DNA of 64,000 bases from Macrobrachium rosenbergii (GCF_040412425.1 NC_089763.1:50832587-50896586); one strand, 5' to 3'. Shown: positions 1 to 12,093, numbered from the stretch's first letter. The notes: a model not told the origin generated them from the sequence alone. A program made the numbers and translations.

Positions 1-2452
1 TATACTGACAAGCAGTACAAATGGCTGGAGAGAGTGAGATGTACTCTTGAAGATGAAGCAGGGGAGAAATCGGAAGATGCATCATGGGCAGCATATCATG
101 CAAGCCACCAAGAGCAAGGACCCACATCATCACCCCAACCGTTCTACTACCTCTGTTCCAAGAGAAATGCAGTGGAGCATCTCAGTCATGGTCAGATCCA
201 GTTCTGACATTCGACCAGCCACTGTATGCTCTGGTAAAACAAAAACAATGGAAGTGGGCACAGAAATATGGGGAAGATCAGTTTGTTGTGGTGTTCGGTG
301 GGCTGCATATTGAAATGGCAAGTTTGAAAACAGAAGGTGACTGGCAGCAAGCAGATGTAGTGTCACCAGAAACAGCAGACTCCTTTCTTCCATCAGCACA
401 TGTTATGCTCACCAGAAGAGCACACCAGATCACAGCTGCTGCCTTGTACATTCTGCAGCACCATGCCTTTGAAAGCTATTGTCTTGCCTGTGCAGAGGAA
501 GGTACAGTTCCTCCGAATCTTGAGGACTGGTGTGAGGAGAGAGGTAAAAGTTCTTCACAGTTCCAGTACTGGGACTCTGCATTCCCACCTATGTGCAGTC
601 CTTTCCCAGAGGTCTACAAAGAATTCAGTGCTGGCCACTTTACAGGGCAGAAGACTAACTGAGCTTTCTCTGCAATTGCCACTGATCAAGTACATGAGCA
701 AATCAATGCTCATATCAAAGTTGATGGCAGAGCCGTTGGCCTCACAGAGGATCCAAGTGCCTTGCAGCGTTGGATTATTTCTGGACAAGAAGCTGCTAGA
801 CTGACAGATGATTTTGAAAGTGAGGTTCAGCACCAGAGAAAGGAGGACATGATGCATCATGAGCAAACACTAAGTGTACAGAAGTTTTTTGTAAAAGATG
901 TACACTCACTCATGAAGGTCACTGAGGAACTATGAAACCCCTTTGAAGAGAACAGCCAGGACTTACTTGTCCTTGACACCAAAGAAATTCCAGATGCATC
1001 AGTAGAGGAGACCATTCGCACTGTCAAATTGGTCAGGAGCAGTTTGATGCATTCACTAGCGAGTGTCTCACAGACAGAACCAATTCATTAATGACACTAT
1101 TCACCGCAACAAGCTACCTTTGTTTGGCATCAAGAGCCAACAGCTAACCAAAACCAAGAAGCAGATGAACCCTCTCAAAAGTGATGTGGAACTATTTTTT
1201 CAGACTCTATATAGCCTGCCAAACATGAGATAGCAATTTGGAAGAATTTTTTAGACATGAGAATCAGGCATGTCCCCCTGCCCTCTCAGAGTCAGGTAAG
1301 CTCCAACTGGGGACGAAGGGCGACTTGCTGAGACGTCTGGAAGACCATTCACAGATACAATCAGATGCAGCCAATGTCACTGCCAAGGTTCTTGATGGAG
1401 CTGTGGTTGTGCAGATGCTGAAACCTGGTACAGCCAAGAATTTGAGGAATATGCGAACCTTACATCCAAGGACAGCTTCAACATTGCTCACGTCTTGACC
1501 TTGCGTGGGACATCTTCAGTTCTGACTCACTCAAATCCACAGCCAGAGTGAAAAGTGTGAGAAGGTATGTTGTCAAGTCAGCAACCATTCCAAGAAATTG
1601 GCAGAGTTTCTTGCATGTGGACAACAACAAAGTGGAGCTCTTCCATTCCCTTTCTGAGGCAGGCATTGACTCCTTTGATGATGGTAGTGGCAAGGTGCTA
1701 GTGGTGACAGGTGGACGACAGGTACTCTGCTCCAGCCCAAGAAAGTACAGGATCACTTGCTCCATGTACTCATGAAGAGGCAGATACTCGCTTTATGCTA
1801 CATGCATGCCACGCTGCTCAGCACGGCCACCATAGGATTCTTGTTCAAACTGTAGATACAGATGTGGTAGTTCTGTCAGTGAAGCTAGCTCTGTCACTGT
1901 TAAATGAAGACAAACTTTGGATAGCCTTCAGGACAGGCAAAAACCTCCATTTCTTGGCCACTCATGAGACAGCTTCATCTCTGGGTCTGAGCAAGGCACA
2001 TGCACTTTCAATGTTCATGCCCTTACTGGGTGTGATACTGTGTCCTCTTTTTGCAGGGTATGGTAAGAGAAGTGCCTGGGCAACCTGGGACACTACCTCA
2101 GAGCTTACTAATGCACTGCTGACTCTGGCTGATGCACCAACTGAAATTCCAGAGGAGGCAATGCAAGTCATCCAGAGACGTGTGGTCCTCCTCTATGATC
2201 GCATCAGCACACACACAATGCAGTGAACAGAGCAAGAAAGATATTTGCAAGGAAGACTTCAATGCAGCGTGTTCCACCCACCTATGCTGCCCTGGAACAA
2301 CACATCAGAAGGGCAGCCTTCCGGGGTGGTCATGACTGTGGTCAGATGTTGGCTGTACAGCCGCAGCTACCTCCACCAACTGGCTGGGGTTGGACCAGGG
2401 ATGAAGAAGATGGCTCCTCTGCTTCTGTGAAGGAGAATGTGTGCAAGATTGA
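1..2452 (+). pseudogene. Decayed copy of a dispersed family with FEN1/PIN-like motifs (5' end outside window)
   Basis: Family-like protein segments run in order through several frames: a WAAYHASHQ stretch (about 85-125), then TFDQPLYAL and FVVVFGGLHIEMA (84-662), FSAIATDQVHEQ and LLVLDTKEI (about 665-1010), NKLPLF (about 1110), EEADTRFMLHA with TVDTDVVVLSV (about 1775-1890), and a C-terminal PTYAALEQHIRRA (about 2275-2320). In-frame stops (for example after 930) and several frameshifts break it. I recall this multi-copy family from fish, cnidarian and crustacean genomes, but not a settled name. The EADTR...DTD pair followed by HALTGCDT, readable in a second frame at about 2008-2040, resembles the acidic and helical motifs of FEN1/XPG-like PIN nucleases; that functional reading is inference. 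No TIRs or LTRs are visible nearby. It is a pseudogene or mobile-element relic, not a working gene. Confidence 0.7.
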
Positions 2453-2559
2453 CTCAACAAACCACTTGTATATCACCTGCTGTTGTTTTGTTGTTCAATT
2501 GTATTGTAAGGTTTTGTTGCATCTGACAACATGTCACATGATGTTTTCTATGACCTGAG

Positions 2560-3664
2560 GGGACCTTTTATGAGTCAGTTGTAAAATAATATAATTTCTT
2601 CTTATGACCATTGTATGACTTTAAAAATATCCATTTCGATAAAGTAAAACTTCCATTATTATCACCTGTTTTTTTATAAAAATAAATTTTCCAGAAAAAA
2701 CTTTTCTTGTCTATGATTTGCAAATACGTATGAAATACTCTGATACAACTCTGGCGAACATTTACCCAGAAAGAGCGTTATTACACACATGCAACCCTAT
2801 TCCCCGAATCTCGCCAATGGTAAATGGCAGCCATTTTGGAAAATGGCTGCCACGGCTGACACAGGCATAATCTCAATTGCCCCAAATTCTGAAAATGTTC
2901 ACAATATGCGACCCTACATATGTGCCAAATTTCATGCTTTTATCACAAAATGAACAATTGCCTGACTATGCTCCCTGAATATAACAGAATTAATGGCTCT
3001 GCAGATGTGCCTACTTGCCAATATTTCTTTCCTCCTTTTTTACTATTTCTATTGGTTCTGAAGTCCACAAGGCATTATGATGCATATTCTTTGGATGACC
3101 GCTTTTAAAAAGAATTGTCGTCCATGTGCTGAACTATAGAGAAAAGGTAGTCTGCCAATTTTTTAAGAAAAAAAAAAATCGGGAACTATGAACTTGAAAG
3201 AATGTGTCCATTCTCCTCTGCTTTTAACTAATCATGAATCTTCACCCTCTCAATATCACAAGCAAGCATGAAGGCTATCTGCCAAATATATACCCCATGA
3301 ATTAGTAACTTGCAAAGGTAAGGTATATCAACAGTTATTCTAAGAAAAAAAACCACATACAAAGGAACACGAATTGACCACTGAATTTACTTCCACAATC
3401 CATTAGTGCACGTAAAAAAAACCACTCTGAATTCTAGCAAAGGCGAGCAAGGAAAGCGTGTTTCTGTTGCTGCAGCCACAGTGCAGTTTTCTTGCGATTT
3501 AGAAGGCACAAGCTGACTCTCCAGCACCTCTATAAAGGTAACGACATCAATTTTTTGTATTTGCTAAAGTAACTTATCATATATCGTTATTCTATAAAGA
3601 AAATTGGAATTTACATTGCTTCAGATATTTTTTTTACATGTGACTTAATTTCAAGATTAAAACA

Positions 3665-3669
<5 letters not shown>
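2560..3669. other. No gene seen, AT-rich spacer
   Basis: AT-rich DNA with homopolymer A runs near 3165 and 3415. The only ORF is a 62-codon frame at 2920-3108 with no recognisable feature. I found no repeat family that I know here. Confidence 0.6.

Positions 3670-3753
<84 letters not shown>
3670..3753. repeat. (TA)n microsatellite
   Basis: About 42 uninterrupted TA units. It ends about 37 bp before the left arm of the PLE palindrome. Another (TA)n tract begins three bases after the right arm, so the palindrome is bracketed by TA repeats. Confidence 0.98.
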
Positions 3754-3758
<5 letters not shown>

Positions 3759-3790
3759 TTGAGGTGGGTTCTATCAATCCAGCAAACAGT

Positions 3791-4873
3791 AATTTAGTGC
3801 GAGGAGAAAGACATTTCTTTATTCCTTTCTGGGTGCTTTATTTAGCTGCTGACGTTTCAAGACGTTTAGTCCCATTTTCAAAGCTATATAATAAAAGAAG
3901 CATATTAAAAAACAGACTCGGAATAACATAACATAAAATTATAACATAAAAGTATCAGTATATTAAAAAGGAAGAGTGTTTATTTACCAAGTAGTGCTGA
4001 AGGCACAGACCGAGTGACAGTCCGGGTCAGGTTCAGCTTCGACGTGAACTCACGAGAGGTATAGAGGTGTTGAGGTGGTCTGAGTATTTAGTTGGGGACA
4101 AGTTGTTTAATAAAAGTGATTCTAAAATTGCTAGTTGTTGGTCGTTGGGAGTTCGGCCTATGATTTTAAGATCTTTGTAGTTAATATCGACTTTGCATTT
4201 CTTTGCATGTTCACGTATGCAAGAGAATTCTGGATTAGATAATTTAACACCCGTTCTGTAACTCACGCCTCGATGAGAATCCAATCTCACTTTTAACAAC
4301 CTGCGGGTGGAACCGACATATTTCCCCAGGTTACATCTGGGGCAATTAAATAGGTAAATGACTCCCGAGGTCATCAAAGGAAGAAGACTCTCTTTGTGTT
4401 TGAATAAGGACCTAATTGTCAATGGATTAAAAGGTATTAGCTTTATGTCAATTGCTGGTAAAAAACTGTTTATTATCTGCCGTAATTCTCGATAGAAATT
4501 TTCATCATGAATGAGCGGGACGCTTGCGTATAGTCGTAATTTAGGTACGGTTGGTATTTCACATTTTGGATGGAAAATATTATTTAGAAATTTGTAGAGA
4601 TGTTTATGAAACAGTTTGGATGGAAAGCAGTTGTCAATAAAGTACTGATGGAGGTAGAGGATTTCGTTACGGAAATCGTTCCAGTCGGATGTTATACTGA
4701 AAGCCCTGTGGAAGAGGGTAGATAAAGAATTCAGTTTAAAATTATAAAAACAATGACTATAAAAATTAAAACCCAGGCCAGTAAAAGTTTTCTTTCTAAA
4801 AACCGTAGTATTAAAATGATCATCGTGTCTAAAAACCATTACATCTAGGAAAGGAAGTTTGTTTTCATTTTCG
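3791..4873 (-). mobile_element. Penelope-like element, 5'-truncated copy (left arm of palindrome)
   Basis: The minus-strand frame inside this arm, closing at 4033, encodes the end of a PLE reverse transcriptase (NKLPFLDVMV, an RT thumb-like region) followed by a GIY-YIG endonuclease domain: GVIYLFNCPRC, then KYVGSTRRLLKVRLDSH. This RT plus GIY-YIG order is diagnostic of endonuclease-bearing Penelope-like elements. The arm is the reverse complement of 5058-6143 with few differences. The frame here stays open through the GIY-YIG domain, while the right copy is broken. The open frame as a whole (4033-5031) is 332 codons, but its first 53 or so residues are antisense of the right copy's RT and are not PLE protein. 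The 3' UTR reaches 3791. Confidence 0.9.
3845..3883 (-). ncRNA. Degenerate hammerhead-ribozyme-like motif in PLE 3' end (left copy)
   Basis: Minus-strand mirror of the motif at 6051-6088: a GGGAC/GUCUU stem with a short loop, followed by GAAAC and GUC. PLE terminal regions are known to carry minimal hammerhead ribozymes. The CUGANGA box is poorly kept here (UUGAAAA), so this is a weak candidate. Confidence 0.3.
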
Positions 4874-6143
4874 CCAACATTTTCATGTGCTCCCTGGAGG
4901 AGCGCATGCTGGATGAATGCCCATTGGCTTACCATCCTCTTTTCTATAGTAGATATGTCGACGATACCTTTTTGCTGTTTAGGGATAAAGATCAAGCTGA
5001 TAAATTTCTCGAATATGCTAACAATATGCACACAAATATTAAGTTTACGACTGAGTACGAAAATGAAAACAAACTTCCTTTCCTAGATGTAATGGTTTTT
5101 AGACACGATGATCATTTTAATACTACGGTTTTTAGAAAGAAAACTTTTACTGGCCTGGGTTTTAATTTTTATAGTCATTGTTTTTATAATTTTAAACTGA
5201 ATTCTTTATCTACCCTCTTCCACAGGGCTTTCAGTATAACATCCGACTGGAACAATTTCCATAACGAAATCCTCTACCTCCATCAGTACTTTATTGACAA
5301 CTGCTTTCCATCCAAACTGTTTCATAAACATTTCTAAAATTTCTATATAATATTTTCCATCCAAAATGTGAAATACCAACCGTACCTAAATTACGACTAT
5401 ACGCAAGCGTCCCGCTCATTCATGATGAAAATTTCTATCGAGAATTACGGCAGATAATAAACAGTTTTTTACCAGCAATTGACCTAAAGCTAATACCTTT
5501 TAATCCATTGACAATTAGGTCCTTATTCAAACACAAAGAGAGTCTTCTTCCTTTGATGACCTCGGGAGTCATTTACCTGTTTAATTGCCCCAGATGTAAC
5601 CTGGGGAAATATGTCGGCTCCACCCGCAGGTTGTTAAAAGTGAGATTGGATTCTCATCGAGGCGCGAGTTACAGAACGGGTGTTAAATTATCTAATCCAG
5701 AATTCTCTTGCATACTTGAACATGCAAAGAAATGCAAAGTCGATATTAACTACAAAGATTTTAAAATCATAGGCCGAACTCCCAACGACCAACAACTAGC
5801 AATTTTAGAATCACTTTTTATTAAAACAACTTGTCCCCAACTAAACACTCAGACCACCTCAACACCTCTATACCTCTCGTGAGTTCACGTCGAAGCTGAA
5901 CCTGACCCGGACTGTCACTCGGTCTGTGCCTTCAGCACTACTTGGTAAATAAACACTCTTCCTTTTAATATACTGATACTTTTATGTTATAATTTTATGT
6001 TATGTTATTCCGAGTCTGTTTTTTAATATATGTTTCTTTTTATTATATAGCTTTGAAAATGGGACTAAACGTCTTGAAACGTCAGCAGCTAAATAAAGCA
6101 CCCAGAAAGGAATAAAGAAGTGTCCTTCTCCTCGCACTAAATT
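4874..6143 (+). mobile_element. Penelope-like element, longer 5'-truncated copy (spacer plus right arm)
   Basis: This copy extends about 184 bp further 5' than its inverted partner and so keeps the RT catalytic box: FYSRYVDDTFLLF in the frame 4885-5337. That frame stops at 5337 within the RT C-terminus. The GIY-YIG domain resumes at 5508-5882 (GVIYLFNCPRC, KYVGSTRRLLKVRLDSH), where its end is altered by frame change relative to the left copy. The missing part is everything 5' of the RT palm. Such 5' truncation and inverted partial copies are common for PLEs. The 3' UTR ends at 6143, directly followed by (TA)n. It cannot make a working enzyme as it stands. Confidence 0.9.
6051..6088 (+). ncRNA. 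Degenerate hammerhead-ribozyme-like motif in PLE 3' end (right copy)
   Basis: It reads CTTTGAAAAT, then GGGAC-TAAAC-GTCTT forming stem II, then GAAACGTC. The GAAAC after the stem and the following GUC match the second half of a hammerhead core, but the first box departs at two conserved positions. It is identical in the inverted copy. Cleavage activity is doubtful. Confidence 0.3.
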
Positions 6144-6144
6144 G

Positions 6145-6145
<1 letters not shown>

Positions 6146-6218
<73 letters not shown>
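6146..6218. repeat. (TA)n microsatellite
   Basis: Pure TA array immediately 3' of the right PLE arm, followed by a degenerate (TATG)/(TACA) stretch up to about 6310. Confidence 0.98.
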
Positions 6219-6233
<15 letters not shown>

Positions 6234-6538
6234 TATACACATACATTCGTTTATGTATATAAATTTGTTTGTCTGTTTTTGTGTTATATATATACATACA
6301 TACACACACACACATGGCCATGTGGTTTAATGCGCGTCACTGTAGTCCTGAGTTCTTGTCTTCCATGGTTCGAGCCCAAGAGACGACGAGCTTATTGTCA
6401 ACTAGTAAATTCCCCTTCGGGTAACATGTATGAAAATATATTATTTCCGAGGTAAAGCGAATTAGATATTAAAGGACATTTGTAGCTTAATGCTTGTACG
6501 AGTATATGAATCACGGTGATGTGATAAATTTCATTCAC

Positions 6539-7554
<1,016 letters not shown>

Positions 7555-7808
7555 GGCTAAATGCCATGAGCTAGGACCCATGAGGTCATTCAGCGACGAA
7601 AGGGAGATTGAGAGCAGAAAGGTTTAAAAGGTGTAACAGGAGAAAAACCTCGCAGCTGCACTATGAAAAAACGATTATGAAAGGAGGTACAGCAAAAGGA
7701 ATGAAAGGGGTTGCAGCTACGGGCCGAAGGGGCGCTGCAAAGAAAGTTAGATAATGCCTACAGTGCACCACGTGAGGTGCACTGACGGCACTAACCCCCC
7801 CCCACGGG
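7555..7808 (+). repeat. Interspersed repeat family A, copy 1
   Basis: About 250 bp containing GGTGTAACAGGAG and CCTCGCAGCTGCAC, and ending in a perfect-looking hairpin at 7761-7784 (CAGTGCACC...GGTGCACTG) followed by a C run. Related copies lie at 21728-22033 (+), 22158-22437 (-), about 22722-22768 (- fragment), about 27595-27860 (-, diverged) and 37330-37655 (+, diverged). No coding capacity was seen. I recall this kind of repeat from decapod genomes but cannot name its class. Confidence 0.75.
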
Positions 7809-8390
7809 GAAAAACAAAAACGCAAAATATCTTTTCCTATACACACTAGTTCCTACGGGCGTCTGGCCTATTACAATTTAAGCGTCTGGATGTGGTAACT
7901 TTTCATTTTCGTTGTAAAACTGATGTTAAGGTGAAGTATGTGGATGAAATTTTAAAAAACATAACATGCGTTAGTGTATCATCTATGTAGTCTTTATATG
8001 TGATCTATTTCAACAGTAGAGGGTATTGACTCAGCCGGGTGCAAAGGGTTTCTTCCCATCGACATACGATCAAGTACTTCAACTTACCGCTTAAGGGGAT
8101 CGGCCGCCTAAAAAAAACCAATAATCTTTAAAAATTCGATTTGCTGAAAAAAATTCTATGGCTTCGTATAGGGTTCAAGTATGTGTCCACGAAATATTAT
8201 GCTAAAATTTGCCGTATTTCTCTAGTTATGGCCTAAAATGTAACAATAACTATATACCCATAAAACACCAGTAGCGCAAATGATTTAGTCTGGTATAGTT
8301 TTTGCGATATATATTAAGAAAACTTCCTTTGAAATGAAATGTATAATGTCAATAATATCCTACTCGGCACCTTTTTAGTTATTCCTAGCC
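7809..8390. other. No gene seen
   Basis: Sequence between family-A copy 1 and the ORF at 8531. No repeat structure or coding signal was recognised. Short reading frames overlapping 8391-8609 are shadows of the next ORF. Confidence 0.5.
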
Positions 8391-8530
8391 ATGACAACGC
8401 ACACGTCATACCATGACGCCGGCTGTGGCCGAGAGTTGCCTATAAACTTCCAAGCTAGAAGGACACGTTTTTCATGCTCGCTAGCCTTGACTGAACTCTG
8501 TATTTTCTGCGGTGTTTTTGTTTTTTCACC

Positions 8531-8902
8531 GTGCCTAAAAGGTCCAAGAGTTCACCTCATTCTTCTAGAATGCGGAAAAGCCAAGTGGAAAAGTCCAGGC
8601 GAGAAGTAGAAGAAAGAGTTCAAGAAATTAGTGCCATAGAGGGGAATGGAGCGACGGAGAGAGAGAGAGCTGTCGCCCATCAAACGGCGCAGGCAGCGAT
8701 CTCTGCTGACCAGAGACCAACCACATCCACCCCTAAACGCCTCTTTATTTGTTCGTCACTACCAAAGGGCAAAGATATTTTAGAAAAAGAAAGCAGTAGC
8801 TCGGAGGCTGATATTATAGACGATCCTGAAAATAAAATGATCATAATAAGTGAAGCAAGACTTGATGAATTACTTGAATCACGAATCCCTAATTGTGAAT
8901 GA
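8531..8902 (+). CDS. Unrecognised 123-residue ORF, possibly N-terminal part of a larger protein
   Basis: Begins MPKRSKSS, with a basic Arg/Lys/Glu-rich first third (residues 1-45), a Thr/Ser/Pro linker, an SSSSEAD acidic patch near residue 90 and a final IIISEARLDELLE helix. It closes at a TGA at 8900. Composition differs from the surrounding AT-rich DNA, and the frame is not a simple repeat. The basic-linker-acidic layout ending in DDPEN..II..LDELL is faintly like the start of MULE-type transposase-associated proteins in arthropods, but I cannot identify it. It could also be a truncated exon or a chance ORF. No TIR pair was found around it. Confidence 0.3.
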   Translation: MPKRSKSSPHSSRMRKSQVEKSRREVEERVQEISAIEGNGATERERAVAHQTAQAAISADQRPTTSTPKRLFICSSLPKGKDILEKESSSSEADIIDDPENKMIIISEARLDELLESRIPNCE

Positions 8903-11504
8903 AAAGTAATTCCCAGGATCCATTTGGCAAGGGATGGATTCGAGACACTAATAAAAAAGTGTAGGCAACTATGATACCCTAGAGTAATACCTTGCAGCAA
9001 GATCTGACAGGGGGGGACCAGGAACCTAAAATTTATAAGAATGTGTCTTAGGCACATAAATAATCAATTAATATTCTTATTTATAATCATTTTGCATTAA
9101 TTAATACCCAAAAATAAAAATTAAAACCATAGAATTAATTGTAACACAGTCTTTGAAGTCCCTTTTACTTTTTTTATGTAACTAAAACTTTGAAGGCCCG
9201 TTTCTCAAAACATAAGTTTTTCACCTTCAAAATTTATCTCCTCCCTTAGTATTGGACCAATCTAACTGAAATTTCATATATAATATGAGGAAACATGGTA
9301 GATTAAAAAAAGCCGGGGATTTTAATATTTTGAGTTTCTGATTTTTGGCAATTTTTTTTCTGTAATTTTTCCGGGAAAATTTCATAAAAAAATAAAAATT
9401 CATATCTCGAAAAATAATTGAAAAATCAAAAATCCCCGGCTTTATATCGAAGGTCCATATGTGTTTTATACGTGGTTCAAATCTCATCCCTTAAAACCAA
9501 AAAGCAAAGGAGGAGATGCATTTTGAAAATGGCCATTTTTGGCCGAAAAATGCTCTGGCGTCACAAAACCTAAGGTCACTGAACAAAAATTTTTTCACCA
9601 GAAGTTCCACACAATATCCTTTAACAAACCCCCTATATATCAACAACCTGTCGTTAAAAAAGTCGGAAACCAGTCAAGTACATAAAGAGATCGAATAACT
9701 TTGCAAGTGGTGACTTGTTAAAGCTTCGGCAAGAAATGTCAGGATTACTAAAAGTTTGTTTCAAATGATGTTTATCTTTCCCTGTAAATGCATGTTCGTA
9801 AACAATGACAACACTACAACTAAGCATATAATGAGAATTTTTCTGGCATGATTTTAGGAACTAACGAAATATAATGTGGTAGTGTACATTCAATGGATTT
9901 AAGTCGTTTCAAAAGAAGACGAAAAAATTCCGTAATATTAAATTTAGGTGAATTCTAAGAGCTGCAAATCTGTTTTAAGTAGAAAAAAAAATCACAGTTA
10001 ACCCTTTCATTGATGATATTAACTACTTGAGTTTTCAAACTTAATTTTGTTAGTTTTTCCTACAAAATGCGAGTTATGAAATCAAGACATTTAAAGCAGG
10101 TAGAAATAATGCCTCTTATTTTGTTAACATATTTTTCATGGACTATTTCTTGAGCTTTAGGCCCCTCGATATTAACTTAGCCATTTGAGACTGTTTTGTG
10201 AAGTTTCTCGTTACTTAACCAATCATATGATGCCTTCTATATTTTGTTTGCTGTAAGATCCGTGAATTTATCGGTTCTGATGTTTTCAGGGTCACGTATC
10301 TATGGTCAGTATTCAGCTAAGAAACTGTCAAGTTTCTTCTGTTGAGTTAAGACTTTTACCGTTTATAATACTACTTCACGGTTATGAATTACAACAAAAT
10401 GTAATAATTATTCAGATAATGATGCTAATGATAATCAGAAGTTTATTTTCACTGGCCCATAACTAGAGTACCTCCATGCTATTTCAAGTTATATTATGGG
10501 GTTAACATTCCCCGTGAAACTCTATGCTTAAATCAGCATCGAAATATGGTTTCACTAGTGGTTTTTTATTTGTTCCGAATGATTTTTAACTGATTTTCGG
10601 CAGAAATTATTCGTTAACGCACACCTTCTTCACACCATACCATCTTTTAATTGCCACTTATAATCTTGCTAAATACTGGTAAGGGGAGAAGAAGCAGCGA
10701 TGTGTAAACATTGCCGTGATTTTCTTGGTCTGCATTTTCACGTAACTTCACACAACAATGGAATTAAAGTGGAAATAATTTGTATAAAAAAAATACGTGC
10801 CCCTTGATAGGGACAAACAGTTGACAGAACCAGTATCTGAACGAAATAAAAAAAAGATGAATAGATAAGAAATAAGCAGCCTTCGCCAAGAAAGGAACTG
10901 TTTTGTTGAATAGGACAAGAACAGTCAAGGATAACATTCTTTACCCCTAATGTATATTGTTATAAATGTGTAAACGAAAAGCACCTAGCTGAACAGGACA
11001 TACAGTGAAGACATTAATGGAAGACTTTACCGAAAGGGAAATGCATTTTTCGAAAAAAAAGATGTAATGCATACAGACAATGCCTCTGCTGCTCTAGATG
11101 ATGACGATCTAGAACGATTTAGCCGTTACCTGTTGTGAAATCTAATCACAACGCACTGTTTCTTGTTGATGTTATCAGCTATAGGATTGCGAAGGATTAT
11201 GAGAACGTCTACAATCTAGGGAAGGCTCAATGAGACAACAGTTTTTAAAATGTTGACTTCTTAACTACTTTATTTACACAATTATTTACATATAAACACT
11301 CACCACTAATAAATGCATGAATAATGGAATTCCCCCAGCTAAATTATATCTCAAATAGGAAACGAATCACACAGCACACGGGAAGCCGACACAGGCTTCG
11401 TACGTTATTCAAAATGTTAATTACCAAGATATTTACTATTGCTTTGAAATAATTTAGAAACTAAACCTCGGTAGACGTGTAAAGTCCCCGCTCAATGCAT
11501 TCTC
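8903..11504. other. No gene seen, AT-rich spacer
   Basis: About 2.6 kb of AT-rich sequence. The short frames at 9227-9487 (-) and 9516-9698 (+) are Phe/Lys/Asn-rich and unsupported. The motif ATCCCCGGC occurs in both orientations near 9312 and 9430, giving a loose foldback of about 120 bp. I recognise no repeat family here. Confidence 0.5.
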
Positions 11505-11861
11505 TGTAATGAACATCCCATTTTCTGCGGTGCCTTCACGTGCGACCTGGGGTCGGCCAAACACATATTATTATCATTATTGTGAATTGTATATTTTATT
11601 GTCTGTTCAAGTGACCATGCATTATGTATATGTAACAGAGTATTTTTGTAACAGACCAGACATTGTTAATCATTATGTTTACTGTATGTACCTGTCCTGT
11701 TTTTGTAGAGAAATAGTTTGACCTCAGGTCACCTGTAAATCTTTGTACCTGCTGTCTCTGCGTTATACGTAGACGTCCTCACGCCGCTTTATAAGCGGAT
11801 TGCTTCATCAATAAACTAGCAGTACTTGTCTTCCTGCTCATTATTTCGTACCTCTCTCACA
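11505..11861 (+). repeat. Gypsy-1 5' LTR (putative boundaries)
   Basis: Begins TGTAATGAAC and ends CTCTCACA. It carries a TATA-like TTTATAAG at about 11788 and an AATAAA at about 11810, in the same order as in the Gypsy-2 LTR (TTATAAAC, then AATAAAG). It is followed at once by GGGGTGACCC, a one-mismatch version of the TGGTGACCC primer site. The 3' LTR is not in the window, so the 5' edge rests on the TG...CA rule alone. Confidence 0.6.
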
Positions 11862-12093
11862 GGGGTGACCCATGGGGTGTTTCCCAGACGGACCCAAATG
11901 GCGACTAAGTCTTGGCCCGATGAACCAACCCACGCCCCTAACCGATTAACTATGGCGCTCTAACAAAGCGTTCGGGCGTTACCGACCCTCGTCGGCAGGT
12001 CACTGGCGTCATTAGCCGACCCACACGGCACGCTCCCAAGCGTGTATTGGCATGAGTGTTCCCTCACACTCCAAGTGAGAGCGCGGAATAAGC

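Noticed and set aside
9312..9440. Loose foldback with GCCGGGGAT ends as a MITE
   Set aside because: Only about 12 bp of inverted match and no target duplication found.
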